Source of the DNA: Fasciolopsis buskii
Lineage: Eukaryota; Platyhelminthes; Trematoda; Plagiorchiida; Fasciolidae
Length of the DNA: 64,000 nt
Assembly (NCBI GenBank): GCA_008360955.1
Contig: LUCM01009037.1
Span: forward strand, 160,274 to 224,273
Direction of reading: 5' to 3'
Both the position numbers and the translations under genes were made by a program. This document shows positions 12,880 to 24,366 of this stretch, piece after piece (position 1 is the stretch's first letter; each line of letters begins with the position of its first letter). The notes beneath the pieces were generated by a model. That model searched no databases. It was not told where the DNA came from and was given only the letters and a program-made list of their open reading frames with translations.

Positions 12880-13460
12880 ACAGTTTCCTGTCTGAGCAAA
12901 TATCAGTGACTATATTGTCATAATGATCTCAATTAAGAAAATGAGTAGGAACTGTGAAAGAGGGTGGCTTTGACGAGGACTATTTCTCGTGATGAAGCTG
13001 GGTGAAGGACCGACACAACCAAGGATTCGGCTAGCTGCACACAGAGAAAAGGCCACAGGATTTTAAAATCGGCCAAATCGAATGGCGCTTTTAGATGGAA
13101 AAAGACAAATATCGTGAGGCGAAGTTAGGTGTAGCATAGGAAAAGATAGTTAACAGAACTTCAGATGGGCCAGGTTCCAGCCCGACTCTTACAGGAAACT
13201 CCACCACAAGCCATTGATAATCGGTAAAGTATCATCCTCTTGAGTATTTCACCTGCGATTCGTACCAAAAATATCTCCTCTACAATTAACAAACAACAAC
13301 TCATTACCTTTCCCGTAAACTGACACAACCACCAATTCACGTCAGTATTGAGCACATAACATTTGCTACTTTTTACAGTGGTCCTAGGAGTTCTGATCAC
13401 TTCACTCCTAAAACTCCGCCGTAATCCTCGAGAAAGAACGCGACAAACCATCTGATCCTA
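12880..13460 (-). mobile_element. degenerate RTE-like reverse transcriptase fragment
   Basis: Minus-strand frame 13,451-13,161 contains 'IAGEILKRMILYRL' followed by a region resembling the REEQAGFRPGRG block of RTE reverse transcriptases. Further along, in a shifted frame, 'HLKAPFDLADFKILW' resembles motif A. Similarity is weak but in the right order. Confidence 0.4.
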
Positions 13461-13464
13461 AAAA

Positions 13465-14640
13465 CTTATGTTCCCTCAGTAAACCCATCTTCCTAAAACC
13501 TTCCTATAGGAAGAAGGACTGGCAATCACATGTACTGCTTAATTTGCAGACCCAAATGGAAGGTCCAACCAAAGCCAAATAAGTTGATCCATAAATGTCC
13601 CACCCAAGGACCGACAAGAATATAATAAGATAATCGTATTGGCTGCAGCGTTAATTGATCAGATTACTTGTTACCAGTTTTCACGAACTAGTACTCTTAA
13701 TCGGTCTATTCCAGGCTATTTCTGATGGCTTCACTCTTCACTACTTAACCCTAATCCCAATACTCACCTCTGATCACGATCAGCTCCGCAATCCCTGGTC
13801 AGCTAACGTCTCATTACACGCTGCAACCAAAGGGTCGGATCAAGGAGAATATAACACAAAAACTGCCGTCAAATGTATCTATCATTTGTGAGGCCCACGG
13901 GACCTAGAGCTCTGCATGGACTCCAGCACTGCAATCAAGATTTTTCGTTTTTTTCAATGTTCCCCCAGATCTTGAGATTTTGGTCGCACCTCAGGAAGCT
14001 TTGACTGAAACGCGAAATGCAAAATTCTATACAATACAAATCAGGGCCAGAAAATGCGGTTATGCTAACCACTAAATCAGGAGTGTCCCTGGTTCTCAAG
14101 ACCAATGCGCAGGAAATCGCAGTTGCAGCTCCCCTTAATCAGAATGATGGGCCAGCTGGGACAGAAGAACACTATATCCTAGTAGAAAAGTAAGCTTAAA
14201 TCGCACTCGGGGCGTTGAATAAAGTGGAGCATTTAGTGACTAGCAACTACTTTCATCTCGTGAGAGACCAGTGGTCGTTAGTGTTCTTGTTTGAAAATCA
14301 ATCGGGCAGGCATCAAGATTCAACGACAGTGAGTGGAACTACATTTTTTCCAGCACTGAATCCCCTACCGCCTAGAACACAATATATTGGCCAATGGGCT
14401 CTTCCCCTTCGTTCGCCGCGAGTTACAAAATCTTCGAGCGTCACTGTGGCACTCAAAGTCACTTGGATGATTCGTTGTGTTTACGCAGGAAATCATTAGA
14501 TTCATGTTGAAAGAGAGAAGGAAGTATTTTCTCGCCGTCAAATTTGCGCACAGGATTTACAGGACCACCACTAATACCCACACCCAACAAGTTTCAATTG
14601 AAAATCGTCGACGAATTATTCTGATTCTCTTTTACCTTTC
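13465..14640. other. no recognised gene, 13.5-14.6 kb
   Basis: Short frames only (for example 14,215-14,499 plus), without family motifs or supporting splice structure. Confidence 0.35.
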
Positions 14641-14654
14641 TAGTGGTGATCAAG

Positions 14655-14775
14655 AGGGTAAAGTCGTGGCATATGGACATAAAGATCCCGGGTTTGATTC
14701 CTCTCACCGCCGGTCAACTTTCCCACTTGGTAGTCTCTTACTGGCAGCGTCCCCTTCCTGCAAACGATGTATACT
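14655..14775 (+). repeat. SINE-like repeat with pol III B-box-like motif
   Basis: The sequence 'gggtttgattcc' (B-box-like) is followed by 'caccgccggtcaact' and 'cccttcctg'. The same series occurs on the minus strand at 57,090-57,190, where a good A box is also present. It is probably a degraded copy of the same tRNA-derived family. Confidence 0.5.
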
Positions 14776-15649
14776 GTTATTTCGTTAAAAAAAGAGGTAA
14801 TGTTAAAAGATACTCGTTATTTATCAGCTCTTGGTTATTTTAGTGTTATTTTATATAAATCCGGACAGCGCCACTTTTCGTATTGAAAGTAATTCGCACT
14901 TCTTCTTCTTCAAGAATAGGGCATAATAGGCATTGGAACCCCTACTTACAGTCACAAATTAGCGTAGAGGTTGACTGTCTAAAAGGCACTATCTGGACAG
15001 CCGCTACTCCGGCTCTGAGTCCTCCGTCTTGATATTAGACTATGAGAGACGGTTGCTCTCGGTACGTTGCATTCCGTACGTACTCTTCTTTGGACAGCAC
15101 CCAAGAACCTCTAATTCTGTGTGGATGACTTTTTCTCCCCGTAATTTGATAGATGGCAAGTGCGGCCATTTCTAAGTGAAATATTGACACTGTGCATGCA
15201 GACATCCATAATGGGACTTTCGTCTTGGGTGACTTGTGAGTACAAACCGGATATTGCTAAAACACCGGAATCGACGTCCCAAATAAGGAGCTATCTACAT
15301 ATAGATAAACACCACCTTGAAATAGAGTATAATGCCAACGCAACAAATTGTCAATGGGACTGCATAAGCTAAAAAACAAAAAGAGGAAAGTCAATAATAA
15401 TAAACTTATCAGACCAATTGTTTCCTTAATTTTGCACCCCACATATTTCGTGACGTCTTAGTTGTCTTCGAATTATTTTTAAGGGGGATAAGTTCTACAG
15501 ATAGGTCATACAAAATTCGCCCCACTGACTTTGGTTCTGAGCAGTATCTATCAGCGTTTCCAGTCAACAACAAACCTCATCGCTTGGGCCTCAACCAGGG
15601 AGGCGGGAAGCACCAGTCAAGGCCAAAACCGAAACTAACTTCTTCATAC

Positions 15650-18140
15650 CCCTACGCTCAGCCATAGCTTGACCGCTACATCACTTGTTCCAGCCTTACC
15701 CAGCACTTGCAAAAAGAGCATGGAAAGGTAGACGACTGGCAAGCATACGCAATATGTTTGCAAGCCACCGAAGGCAACTTGGAACGATTATCACAGTCAG
15801 AGGACGACTGTCTGGACTCAAAATACGACAACGCACCTTGTCATTGCTTAATTGACGTTCCAGCCAGACCTCAGCAATGCTTTGGAGACATCCAGTGTCG
15901 AAAACAGAAAGCCGCTGGGCATCCTCAACGCAAATGGGTCAGGTCTCGCAACCGTAGGGAAGAACATTACGAAGTGTGGCATTACAAACCCTTCCCTTGA
16001 GGAAAAGCGGAATGTTATAGGGGTGCCACAAGTGTCGCAGATTCGTGAAAGCTGTTCTGGCTTTGGCAGTTCGTGATGTTATCTCCTCCATAGTACGTCC
16101 ATCGGATGTGATCACGCCCCCGAAGTAGTCGAAGCTATTGACTACTTCTAACCAGTCACCACAAATGGTGAGTGCAGGCACAGACTCCTGTCAGTGTTGA
16201 AGAAGTAACATGAGTTTTGAATGTGCAAACCACACCCAGCACCTAAAGACCTCAGTCACTAAGCGATCCAACGCGCATTGAATTGTCTGTGCATTACCAC
16301 TAGGCAGGGCGATATTATCGGCATACTCTAAGCCAAAATTATGTGTCCTTGAAGAAGTTCAACTCCACCGTCTAAAAACAGATAAAGCGTTCTACAGAAC
16401 ATTCTCTGTGACAAGGATGAATGGAAATCTGGATATAAGACAACTCTGCCATGCTTCACTGGAGACGAGGAAGGGTGGCGAAAGCTAGCCATAAACCCTA
16501 ACCCGACTTGATATAAGACGGTGAAATTGCTTGGCGACCGACTCAGATGTCTCAGGTACTCCAGTCCTCATCGAACAGTTTCATAGTGCGGACCTGTCAA
16601 CAAAGCCAAAGACTGGACGAATGACTAAGGATATGATAACCGTAGGCATTTGGAAAGTAGAACGGTACTCTAACACCTATTGAAAGTGATGATTTGATCG
16701 ATGCATCCACGACCAGCGCGGAACCCAACCTTTTCCTCACGAGACTGTTTTTCACAGGTGTTGTGCAACCTGAAAATAATGACGGATGAAAGCAGCTTTG
16801 AAGCTATCGGGGTTAGGATAACCCTATGGTTGGCGCTGTCACTACGAAAGCCCTTCGTAAAGATGGGGACAACGACCAACTTCCTCCACGAAGAGAGGAC
16901 TTCCTTGGAGCACCCGATCTTCAAGAACAACTCAAAATCATAATGACCAGTTCCACTCCTCCATTTTTTCAACAGAACCAAGGAATGCCCATCGAAGTCC
17001 GGCGCTTTGTGACCCCCTAAGGCTCAGATTTCCCTGAGGATCACCACTCCAGTTGGTGGCTGCGTTGCAAGAGGCCACCGGATGCTTGCTGAAATAGATG
17101 CATAGGGCGCTGACGCTGAGGGTCAGCTAAATTGTGCCTGAAGGTTGTTGCCCCAGAGTACAGGACGTCGCTGCTGGTTGAAGACAGGCGAACCGTCAGC
17201 TGTACAGATCCCTTCGCGCGAATAGAGTGCTTTTCCACCAGTAGCTCGGATGAGGGGAAACAGCTTGAGGGACCTTCCCGTGGCAACAACACGTCCTATC
17301 TCCAAAGATCTTTGAGACCACCAGATCTCACAATTCCTAAACAAGCATACGTTAAGTTCACGTCCCGTTACCAATCGCGCTTCATCTGCCTGGATGCGTC
17401 AAGAAAACAAAAAGACAGCAGAACTACAGGGTTAGCCAACGCTACGGGTTAGGATACAACTAACTAAGCCAGCGGAATGGGAGATACTCGTGTTCGATGC
17501 TCACTGATGTTTTAATGTGGGAACGATTCTAGTTTTGCATCCAGTGCGCTCCGATAGATTGAAAGGCTATTAGGACGGGATAATTTGTCGCAATCTGATC
17601 GACGCCGCACTATGCGTTTTTGGCGTGTGCCAAAGCGTACGAACAGACTGGTGTACACTAGCCAGTGGTCGGAGTCGAGTCGTCCTCCAGCGCAGCTGGC
17701 AGCCTTATAGGCAGCCCGCCATTTGTAGCCAATAACAATAAGGTCGATTAGGGTCCACTGCCGACTCAAATATGACGGACGTCAAGTGGTTTGCCCGTGG
17801 TTGGAACGTCTGAAGCTTGTACAAGTAAGAAACAATTGACGGTCTGACCACAAAGCGAACAACCGTTCCCCATTTTCAGAACGACAGGAATCGAGAGCGA
17901 AGATCTGCTAGATGTCCCCATTCGAAGACAACCGACCCATCCTAGCATTCATGCCCCCTGTCAAAATCAAGATGTCCCCTCGCCTTGCTGTAAGAGGTCG
18001 TGCAGCGTTTGATAGAAAGTGTCCTTGACCGAATGTGGGACTTAGATGCTATCTGAGGGAGAACGGGAGAGAACAGGAGCTGGGCTTATTCCAGTGATAC
18101 TAGCGTCAGCGTGATTGACTGCAGTTCCCAAAGTATGTAA
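15650..18140 (-). mobile_element. RTE-like retrotransposon, endonuclease to C-terminus, degenerate
   Basis: Read on the minus strand the domains come in the expected order. The endonuclease region (about 18,140-17,512) includes 'RRQ/RWTLIDLIVIGYKWR'-type sequence and 'DSDHWLVYTSLFVRFG', with the SDHW block characteristic of AP-endonuclease domains. A linker follows with 'ATGGKALYSREGICTADGSP' (17,250-17,190). The RT start (16,940-16,670) has 'SWRKLVVVPIFTKG' and 'KVGFRAGRGCIDQI'. The C-terminal part (16,181-15,940) has 'NSFDYFGGVITSDG' and 'ARTAFTNLRHLW'. Many frameshifts and stops make it dead. Its 5' part, upstream of about 17,444, lies inside the left arm of the large inverted repeat, so the repeat boundary cuts through this element. 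Confidence 0.75.
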
Positions 18141-18649
18141 AGAAATCAGGTGGGAAGAGGAATAACACGATTTAGTAGGGGATCAAACAATTGCGTAAGG
18201 TGAAAGATTGATTTTGCAACTGGGACAAGAGCTAAAAACGTTCTTGCAAAGATTAGACGTATTCAGAGTTCCTTACAATATTGACTACCGTACTGCTCGA
18301 TCGTCCAGTCCAGAGTATGCCACTTCACGCGAAGGTAAATCTTTATTTATTGTGCAACCAAGCACTTTCTGCAAGGCAGCATAATCACTCAAGACGATCC
18401 GGTGACTAGTTGATCGCTTCATGCACCTGTTCTAGAAGGATTTTTTGGTTAAGAACACCTGCTCCACCTGCTCGTGGCAAATATCCGCACTAGACTTTAA
18501 ACTAGAACCGTTGAATTCCAATCCCAACGTTTCCGGCGACGAGTCGGTTGGCATTCCTAATGACGCTGACAATGACAAGATGATATCCACCAGCTACAAA
18601 GCCCAGGGTTTCGACTTCTAAACGCATATGTATATATACATTTATTTTC

Positions 18650-19060
18650 CCCAAATATTAATGCAAATAGGGTGCCATCGGAACCATGACGGAGAATGAA
18701 TACAATGAGCAAAAAACAGAAAGAAAATGAAACAATGTGTAGAGTTCACAACACATGCTAGTTCTTCCATTCCCCATCTCCATATCACCGGCCATCCATT
18801 GGAATCTATTAGCCTTATGGGGGCTTGATGCTATTCAGTTCCTCAGACCGAAGTAGAGAGTTGAATGAGACTACCTTAACTCGAGCCTTTGACCAAATGA
18901 TCAAATCCAAAAAGTGGCCGGAAGATCTGAGAGTCACGTAACACATTGGCGGCCGGTGACTGATTGTCCAGTTCATGAGCATTCCGATGGGGCTAGACAC
19001 CCTGGGTTCCTAGCTCACTTCTCCACCACAAACGCCGATGAGCACGCAGAGGTATGCTTT
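18650..19060 (+). repeat. dispersed repeat family A, copy 2
   Basis: Same series of blocks as 1,860-2,520, preceded by a short 'tatatata' tract. The mirror copy in the right arm is at 26,488-26,898. Confidence 0.65.
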
Positions 19061-20124
19061 TCACACCACCAGCGGTTGTCTGTAAAGCAATACTTTCGAT
19101 TTCTAAACTCCATGTAACATGTACAAACAGCTTCACGAAACCGACAGGAACATCGTAACATTACCTACCACGCATGGTATCCGTAAATCATTTCGGACTT
19201 TTGTGGCAATTAATACCATTTTGAAAGTCCACGTGAAATTTATAGCAGCATTGTCGTGCATTGCAGATACATGTTTGATGATCATCTTCATGTTCTTTTT
19301 CATTTGTTTACCACGCTACACAAAAGCTGAAACTTGTCCACCAAACGTTTTCAAGTGAGGAAAAAAGTCACAATATGTCAACCGCATATGATTGCTTCCG
19401 TTTGTTCTAATAAGATTCACCATTTTGGTATTAGTCCTCTTTATTTGTCACTTAGCAGAGAGACGAACTCACTCAAGAGAGATGGCCCATAGCCACTAAG
19501 ATCCACTGTAGAGGGGAGGACGTTGACCCTGATACTTGGGGTGGTGTAGGACCACTCACAGTCTCACCAGATCAGGGGTGGTGGCGAGCCGGCCGGAAGC
19601 GATTTGCCGTCTACCGACAAAGTAACAGACAGATCTGAAAATCGAAACTCTGATCCTTTCGATGAGAGAGACTTAAGTTCCTTGGCCATCTCCGGTTATT
19701 TTTGGTGTATGTGTAATATGCCACTCAATGAAGTTATGTTAAACTATTCACTTTTCTTCTATTTTACGGTAGAGTTTATATGCTGATATATGACAATACT
19801 AGTTCTCTGATCTATCATCGGTGCAATAAGCAACATATAAATTTCACCAGGTCATCCATCCAGTGCGGCGATAACGTTATTAAAAGGATATAATTTAAGA
19901 ACGCGTACTGAGCCCACAAGTTCCTTTTATTTAACCTACCCAATGTGCACTAACACCGATCAAGTGGGAAAGCCTCGTGAGATTTGTTCAAAGCCGGCGT
20001 CATGCACAGATTGCATGTAGACAAGACATCAGTGGGAGCCGACTAAAGTGATACAGTGGTTTGAAGTAGTGCAAACCAATAATGGATAGACACTATATCA
20101 TGAATTGAAGATCAACAAACCATT

Positions 20125-20212
20125 GGCAACTTGCCAAAGGACCAAATGGCTTATGCGTCCGACTCAAAATCGTTCGTCCCAGGTTCGCATCCCAGTTCGA
20201 GTGCGGCGGATA
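20125..20212 (+). repeat. tRNA-derived SINE-like sequence
   Basis: An A-box-like 'tggcttatgcg' and a near-perfect B box 'ggttcgcatcc' are spaced as in a tRNA, with an anticodon-loop-like segment between them. Acceptor-stem pairing is poor, so I call it tRNA-derived, not a functional tRNA. It is mirrored at 25,336-25,423 in the right arm. Confidence 0.5.
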
Positions 20213-20509
20213 GGCACTGATGACGATTCCTAACAAGAACGAACCCTCTGTACAATGCTTCTATGCTAACAAGCTAGAGAAACAAACATACCATATGCTC
20301 TACATTTTCTATTACAGTTTGTTTATTAATTACTTGGGGCTAAAATCGGGCCAGATTCCACACGTCAATCTGGAGAAGGGCACGTACATGCAGTTGCGAA
20401 GGTGGCAAACGGGTATGGCATGATTTGTCTGCTTAATCTGTTGTCATTTTCCGGTTGAAATCCATAATCGTGATTTGGTTGGTCGTCTCGGTCAACTCAA
20501 TCTTTACCC

Positions 20510-21075
20510 TGGAGTATAGATATTGCAAAATTCATGTGCCACTGAAACCATGACAAAGAAGTAGAAACAATGAGGGACGAAGAAAGAAGAACCGGCATGC
20601 ATAGTTCAACAAACGCATGGCTCCTCCAGCGTTCAGGTTTAACGCATCAGTTACCCATCGAGATCCATGGTTCCCAAGTGGACTGAATATTGCCCGGTTA
20701 CCCAAGCACAATCAGAGGGCCAATTTAAGAGATCCTATTCCGAGCTTTTGGCAGGATCTAATTTACGATAAAGCGAGTCGACCGGTAGTCGCTCAGTTCA
20801 CGCACTATTCGGATACAGTTAGACGTGGTCAGTAACGCCCTAACCGGAGATGCAACTTATCATTCAGCCTGTAGTTGTCTTGAAGTCTCAGTTTAGTCAT
20901 CTCCCCTAGACTGGCTACTGTAGACCGTTCAACCAGTGGAGGGTGCAGGGCACAATTCTATCTTTTAATTCGATAAAACCATCACCAGAAAAAGGTAGTG
21001 AGCAAGACAGGGGCCACTTGAGATGCAAGATCATTGGAAGCACTTCGAGAGGCGCTTAGGATGAACAGCCTACTA
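20510..21075 (+). repeat. dispersed repeat family A, copy 3
   Basis: It carries the family-A end block 'cgagaggcgcttagg' near 21,045 and upstream blocks in order. The mirror copy lies at 24,473-25,038. Confidence 0.6.
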
Positions 21076-21182
21076 AGAGACTGGAAAATCAACCCAAATC
21101 TTGCTGAAATTTTGAAGTATACAAGCTGAAAAGTTTTGTTACCCATTGCTTAAAGACTTTGCACTCTGACTAGGCGAAAATC

Positions 21183-22540
21183 CCGGTGCAAACATCTAAG
21201 AAGATCTTCAAAGTGTAGAAAACCGTGTTATTTATCGCATGAGCACATGCTGTTTCAACAGGATGATTATGACTAGTTCTCATTAGTGACTTATGCCCTC
21301 AGGGTCACGTAGCATTGTCCTTTAATCATACTAAACAAACGAAAACTGTGAAGAGGTTAGATAAGGTCTAAATAATTGCGGCCGTGACAAAGAAGTTTTC
21401 AGGTTGGTACGTGTTTAAGAAGAACTACTTCTTCCTGGCGTGTTTCACTGTGCTTCGGTCATCAGGTTACTCAATGTCTAACTTACTGAGAAAACGATAA
21501 TTTAATCTCATTTCGGCTATGCAAGAGACGGCAAATGATAATCTGCTGTCACCCATCTTGTTAATAGACTTGGCCTAGTGAGACCTTGTGTACTTCATTG
21601 CCACTTAGAAATTCAAGGTCATGGTTATCGACTTATTCCTTCCCGTGTGGTAGGCCCTAGTGGCTACGGATCTTCCCTTTCCACTACATTCAGAAATCAA
21701 GGATGCTATAAAAAATGTACTCATCATTATTGGGTGCTTGTATCTTACTCATGGAGTGTAGATCTGTGGAGCTTTGTCGGACCTGAGTCTGACATCAACC
21801 AAAACTCATGACTTAGTTACAAATGCCTCGACAAGGTCAGGAGTGGATGTCTTTAGTTGGTTGGTCATGGATCCTGGCTGCTTACTGAACTGCTCCCAGC
21901 TGGCTGCGCTGCTCAAACAACCGCCGTCAAGGAAGTCACACATACTCTCTTTCATGAAGATGCAAGGACGAAAGCAGATATCCGGCGACATCCACCGGGT
22001 TGACTGATCCTTAGTAACATTCCTGGAGGAGGTGGGTAAATCCTGATTCCAAACCAACCACCAGCGCATAAAAAACAAAAGACTGTATGCTGATCAATTT
22101 CTTTGTCAGTGTGGTATGCTGAGCACCCAGTATTTTTAGCCCCATCCAAAGAATGTACGAAGTGAGTCATCAGTCACTGATTCTCCGCAGGTTACGTGAC
22201 CCTCAGATAGTCCCTCTACTTCGATTTGAACAGAAGCGTGATATCCGGAAAAAAGAAATTATAGATCCTAATGAATTGCCAATGGCGTACATCTGGAGAA
22301 TGGAAAGAAGTGAAATGTATCATTTCTCTAAGCATAACCGAGCGAAGCAGTGCTCAACAGCTCATAGACTATCACACTTCCTGAGTTGTAGTTTGCATAG
22401 GCACGAGAAAGACAAAAGTCGCAACACTATGACTGACCACCATAACAAAAGAACAAATGTCCAATGGGGAATAATGTTGTTCTGCTGATATGTTGCAAAC
22501 TGACAGAAAAAGGAAATAAGTTCAAAACTCCAATTTTTGC
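21183..22540. other. loop of the palindrome, no gene recognised
   Basis: Unique spacer sequence between the inverted arms, on the 3' side of the minus-strand ankyrin gene. The open frames are short and overlap on both strands. None has a family motif. The last exon of the ankyrin gene could continue here if its GCTG|GTGAGT near 22,565 is a real donor. Confidence 0.4.
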
Positions 22541-22544
22541 ATTG

Positions 22545-23584
22545 CTACAGACTGGCCACCAACTCACCAGCTAGAGTGATGGTTTGTTCTGTCAGCATCA
22601 TGCTTAGTTCGCCCACAGTATTCCTAACATAGAACGTACGTCCTACGTGAAAAACAGGGGATAAATATTCACAAAAATAACACGGACATGTCCACGAATT
22701 TGCTAATTTTAACTTCCTAAGGTGCCGAAAAGGTTTGCCGGTTACACATATATAGGAAAAACTAATCATTTGTTTCGACAGAAATCAAAACTTACTCCGT
22801 AAAAATATTTGACTGAATATTATGTGAAACAACCGGTTCGACACTTTTAAGTTCGTCATATTCTGTGATGGGTATTGCCGTGCAGTAACCAGTAGCTCTG
22901 GAAAGGTCCAAAAGTACCATCTACAAACCACGATGAAGCGTATTGAGACAAAACTTACTCCAATCTTTGTCCTGAATGCCTTTGTGTGTTTGATTCGTTT
23001 AACACTATCTCTATGATCATATCGGCATCGAAATCGTTCCAAAATAGAGGTTAATTTACGCAGGGCATCTGGTGATAAATCGTCCGATATATTCATTTCT
23101 TCTGTAGTCTTTTGCAGCGCTTCTGGCTTCCTTCGGGAAGTTCCGGAATGGCCCCTTAAAAAGCGTTTATATATTTCATCGGCCGTTAGCCCCTTATTGT
23201 TTCGCAAGGACAAAATAGCACCGGATTCGATCAAGATTTCCATGATTTCAACGTTTCCACTGTACGCAGCTGCGTGCAACGGTGTGTTGCCTTCAATGGT
23301 AGCGCTAACTCAGATGTCAAAATGACAGCAGCTCCTACCAGTTCATATCAGCACCGTTCTTTAAAAGAATTTCGAGCATTTCTTTCTCGTTGAAGTATGC
23401 TGCAACATAGAGCGCGGTCTCCCTGTATTGGTTAACCGAATTGACATTCACATCTAATTATCGAAAATAAAGAGATCAGAATATCACGTTCACTTTTGTT
23501 AAGTAACTTGACGAGTCTAGCAGCGTCTGCGGACAAAATGCATGACTGCAGCTGACCGTCCCCGCGGCATAACACGATATCCAT
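22545..23584 (-). CDS. ankyrin-repeat protein, five exons with micro-introns
   Basis: Predicted product of about 299 aa with exons 23,584-23,488, 23,453-23,339, 23,304-22,959, 22,920-22,796 and 22,761-22,545. The four introns are 34, 34, 38 and 34 bp, all GT...AG, and every junction keeps the frame. Splicing joins two typical ankyrin repeats: ETALYVAAYFNEKEMLEILL then NGADMN, and NTPLHAAAYSGNVEIMEIL then ESGAILSLRNNKGLTADEI, preceded by a half repeat (ADAARLVKLLNKSE). TPLHAAA is the classic helix-loop signature. About 150 residues follow with no domain I recognise. Ankyrin repeats bind partner proteins; the partner is unknown. The start chosen is the ATG at 23,584, the first in frame before the repeats. 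An upstream exon is possible. The stop at 22,545 is plausible, but a GTGAGT just before it could be a donor. Confidence 0.8.
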
Positions 23585-23859
23585 CAGGGACACGAGAAGT
23601 GAAAACAGTCTTTGAACGCCCGTCAAGGTCGATCGTGAAGGGCAATCCCAGTTCCAGTTCCAGTTAGATTACTGAACGACACGGCGAGATGCACGATCGC
23701 CCAGGTTCTTGCGCCGAGAGCTCCTTGGAAATGATGGTGCTTCGACAGAAGGAGGGTGGAAAACCCTCTTCAGTTCTTACAATTGAGGAAACAATTATTG
23801 AGATCCATTCCTCACGACCATTTCTTCAACCTCCAAATTCACACTCTGTTCCCTCCGAA

Positions 23860-24330
23860 AATAGCCGGCCATGCTTTGCCTAGTCTCCCTTTGAATTGAT
23901 CCACTGATCCTGTCTCGACCACTTACTCCGGTAATTTATTTCAGCTATTCGCCACTCGTATGACAAATGCGTTGCTTCTCAGACCGGGGTTTACGTGTTC
24001 TCGCACAATCTTTTTCCCGACACTTCTTAGTGTCGCGTTCCTCTTATCTGAAATAGGCTTCCACGGTGACTCCGTATCTTGGACAGACCTTTATTGGTCT
24101 TGGAGATCTCTATTAAGTCGCCTTTTTCCCTACGTATTTCACGGGGGTAAAAGCCAAGTGCCATCAGTATTGTTCATATCCCATATGCCTCAAATGCCCA
24201 AACCACCGAGTAAAAACACGTTAAACCTGTCCCAGTAATTGCTATCTCTTAAAACATATGGTCCTCATGCCTGGACACGGTATTCCAAGTGCGGTCGGAT
24301 GAATTATTTGAGCAGTGACAGAACAACGTT
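23860..24330 (-). mobile_element. CR1-like retrotransposon, C-terminal fragment
   Basis: On the minus strand this reads, with breaks, 'LMALGFYPREIRRE', 'KGDLIEISKTNKGLSKI', then a region ending in a degenerate 'NKLPE'-like block. That is the usual end of CR1-like reverse transcriptases (YPLxxRRxRGDLIExFKIxxG ... NxWNxLPxxVV). The fragment sits directly upstream of the ankyrin gene inside the palindrome loop. It is frameshifted and dead. Confidence 0.65.
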
Positions 24331-24366
24331 CGGATTCCTAGATCCAACGGTTCACTTTGGAAAAGG

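Larger units (their letters stand above)
17444..21182 (+). repeat. large inverted repeat, left arm (about 3.74 kb)
   Basis: The reverse complement of this block lies at 24,367-28,103. Pairing coordinates sum to 45,547 in the outer part and 45,548 in the inner part, so only one net single-base indel (near 19,050) separates them. I saw very few substitutions, one near 20,751 and a small cluster near the inner end at about 21,162-21,167. The arm contains an RTE endonuclease fragment, two family-A repeats and a tRNA-like SINE. No convincing gene lies in it. Confidence 0.95.

Noticed and set aside
19119..19358. 79-codon frame with a hydrophobic stretch, duplicated at 26,190-26,429
   Set aside because: Its conservation between the two sites is explained by the inverted repeat as a whole. 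There is no independent evidence of coding.
20220..20423. 67-codon frame duplicated at 25,125-25,328
   Set aside because: Same reason: it lies in the palindrome arms beside a tRNA-like repeat and shows no domain.
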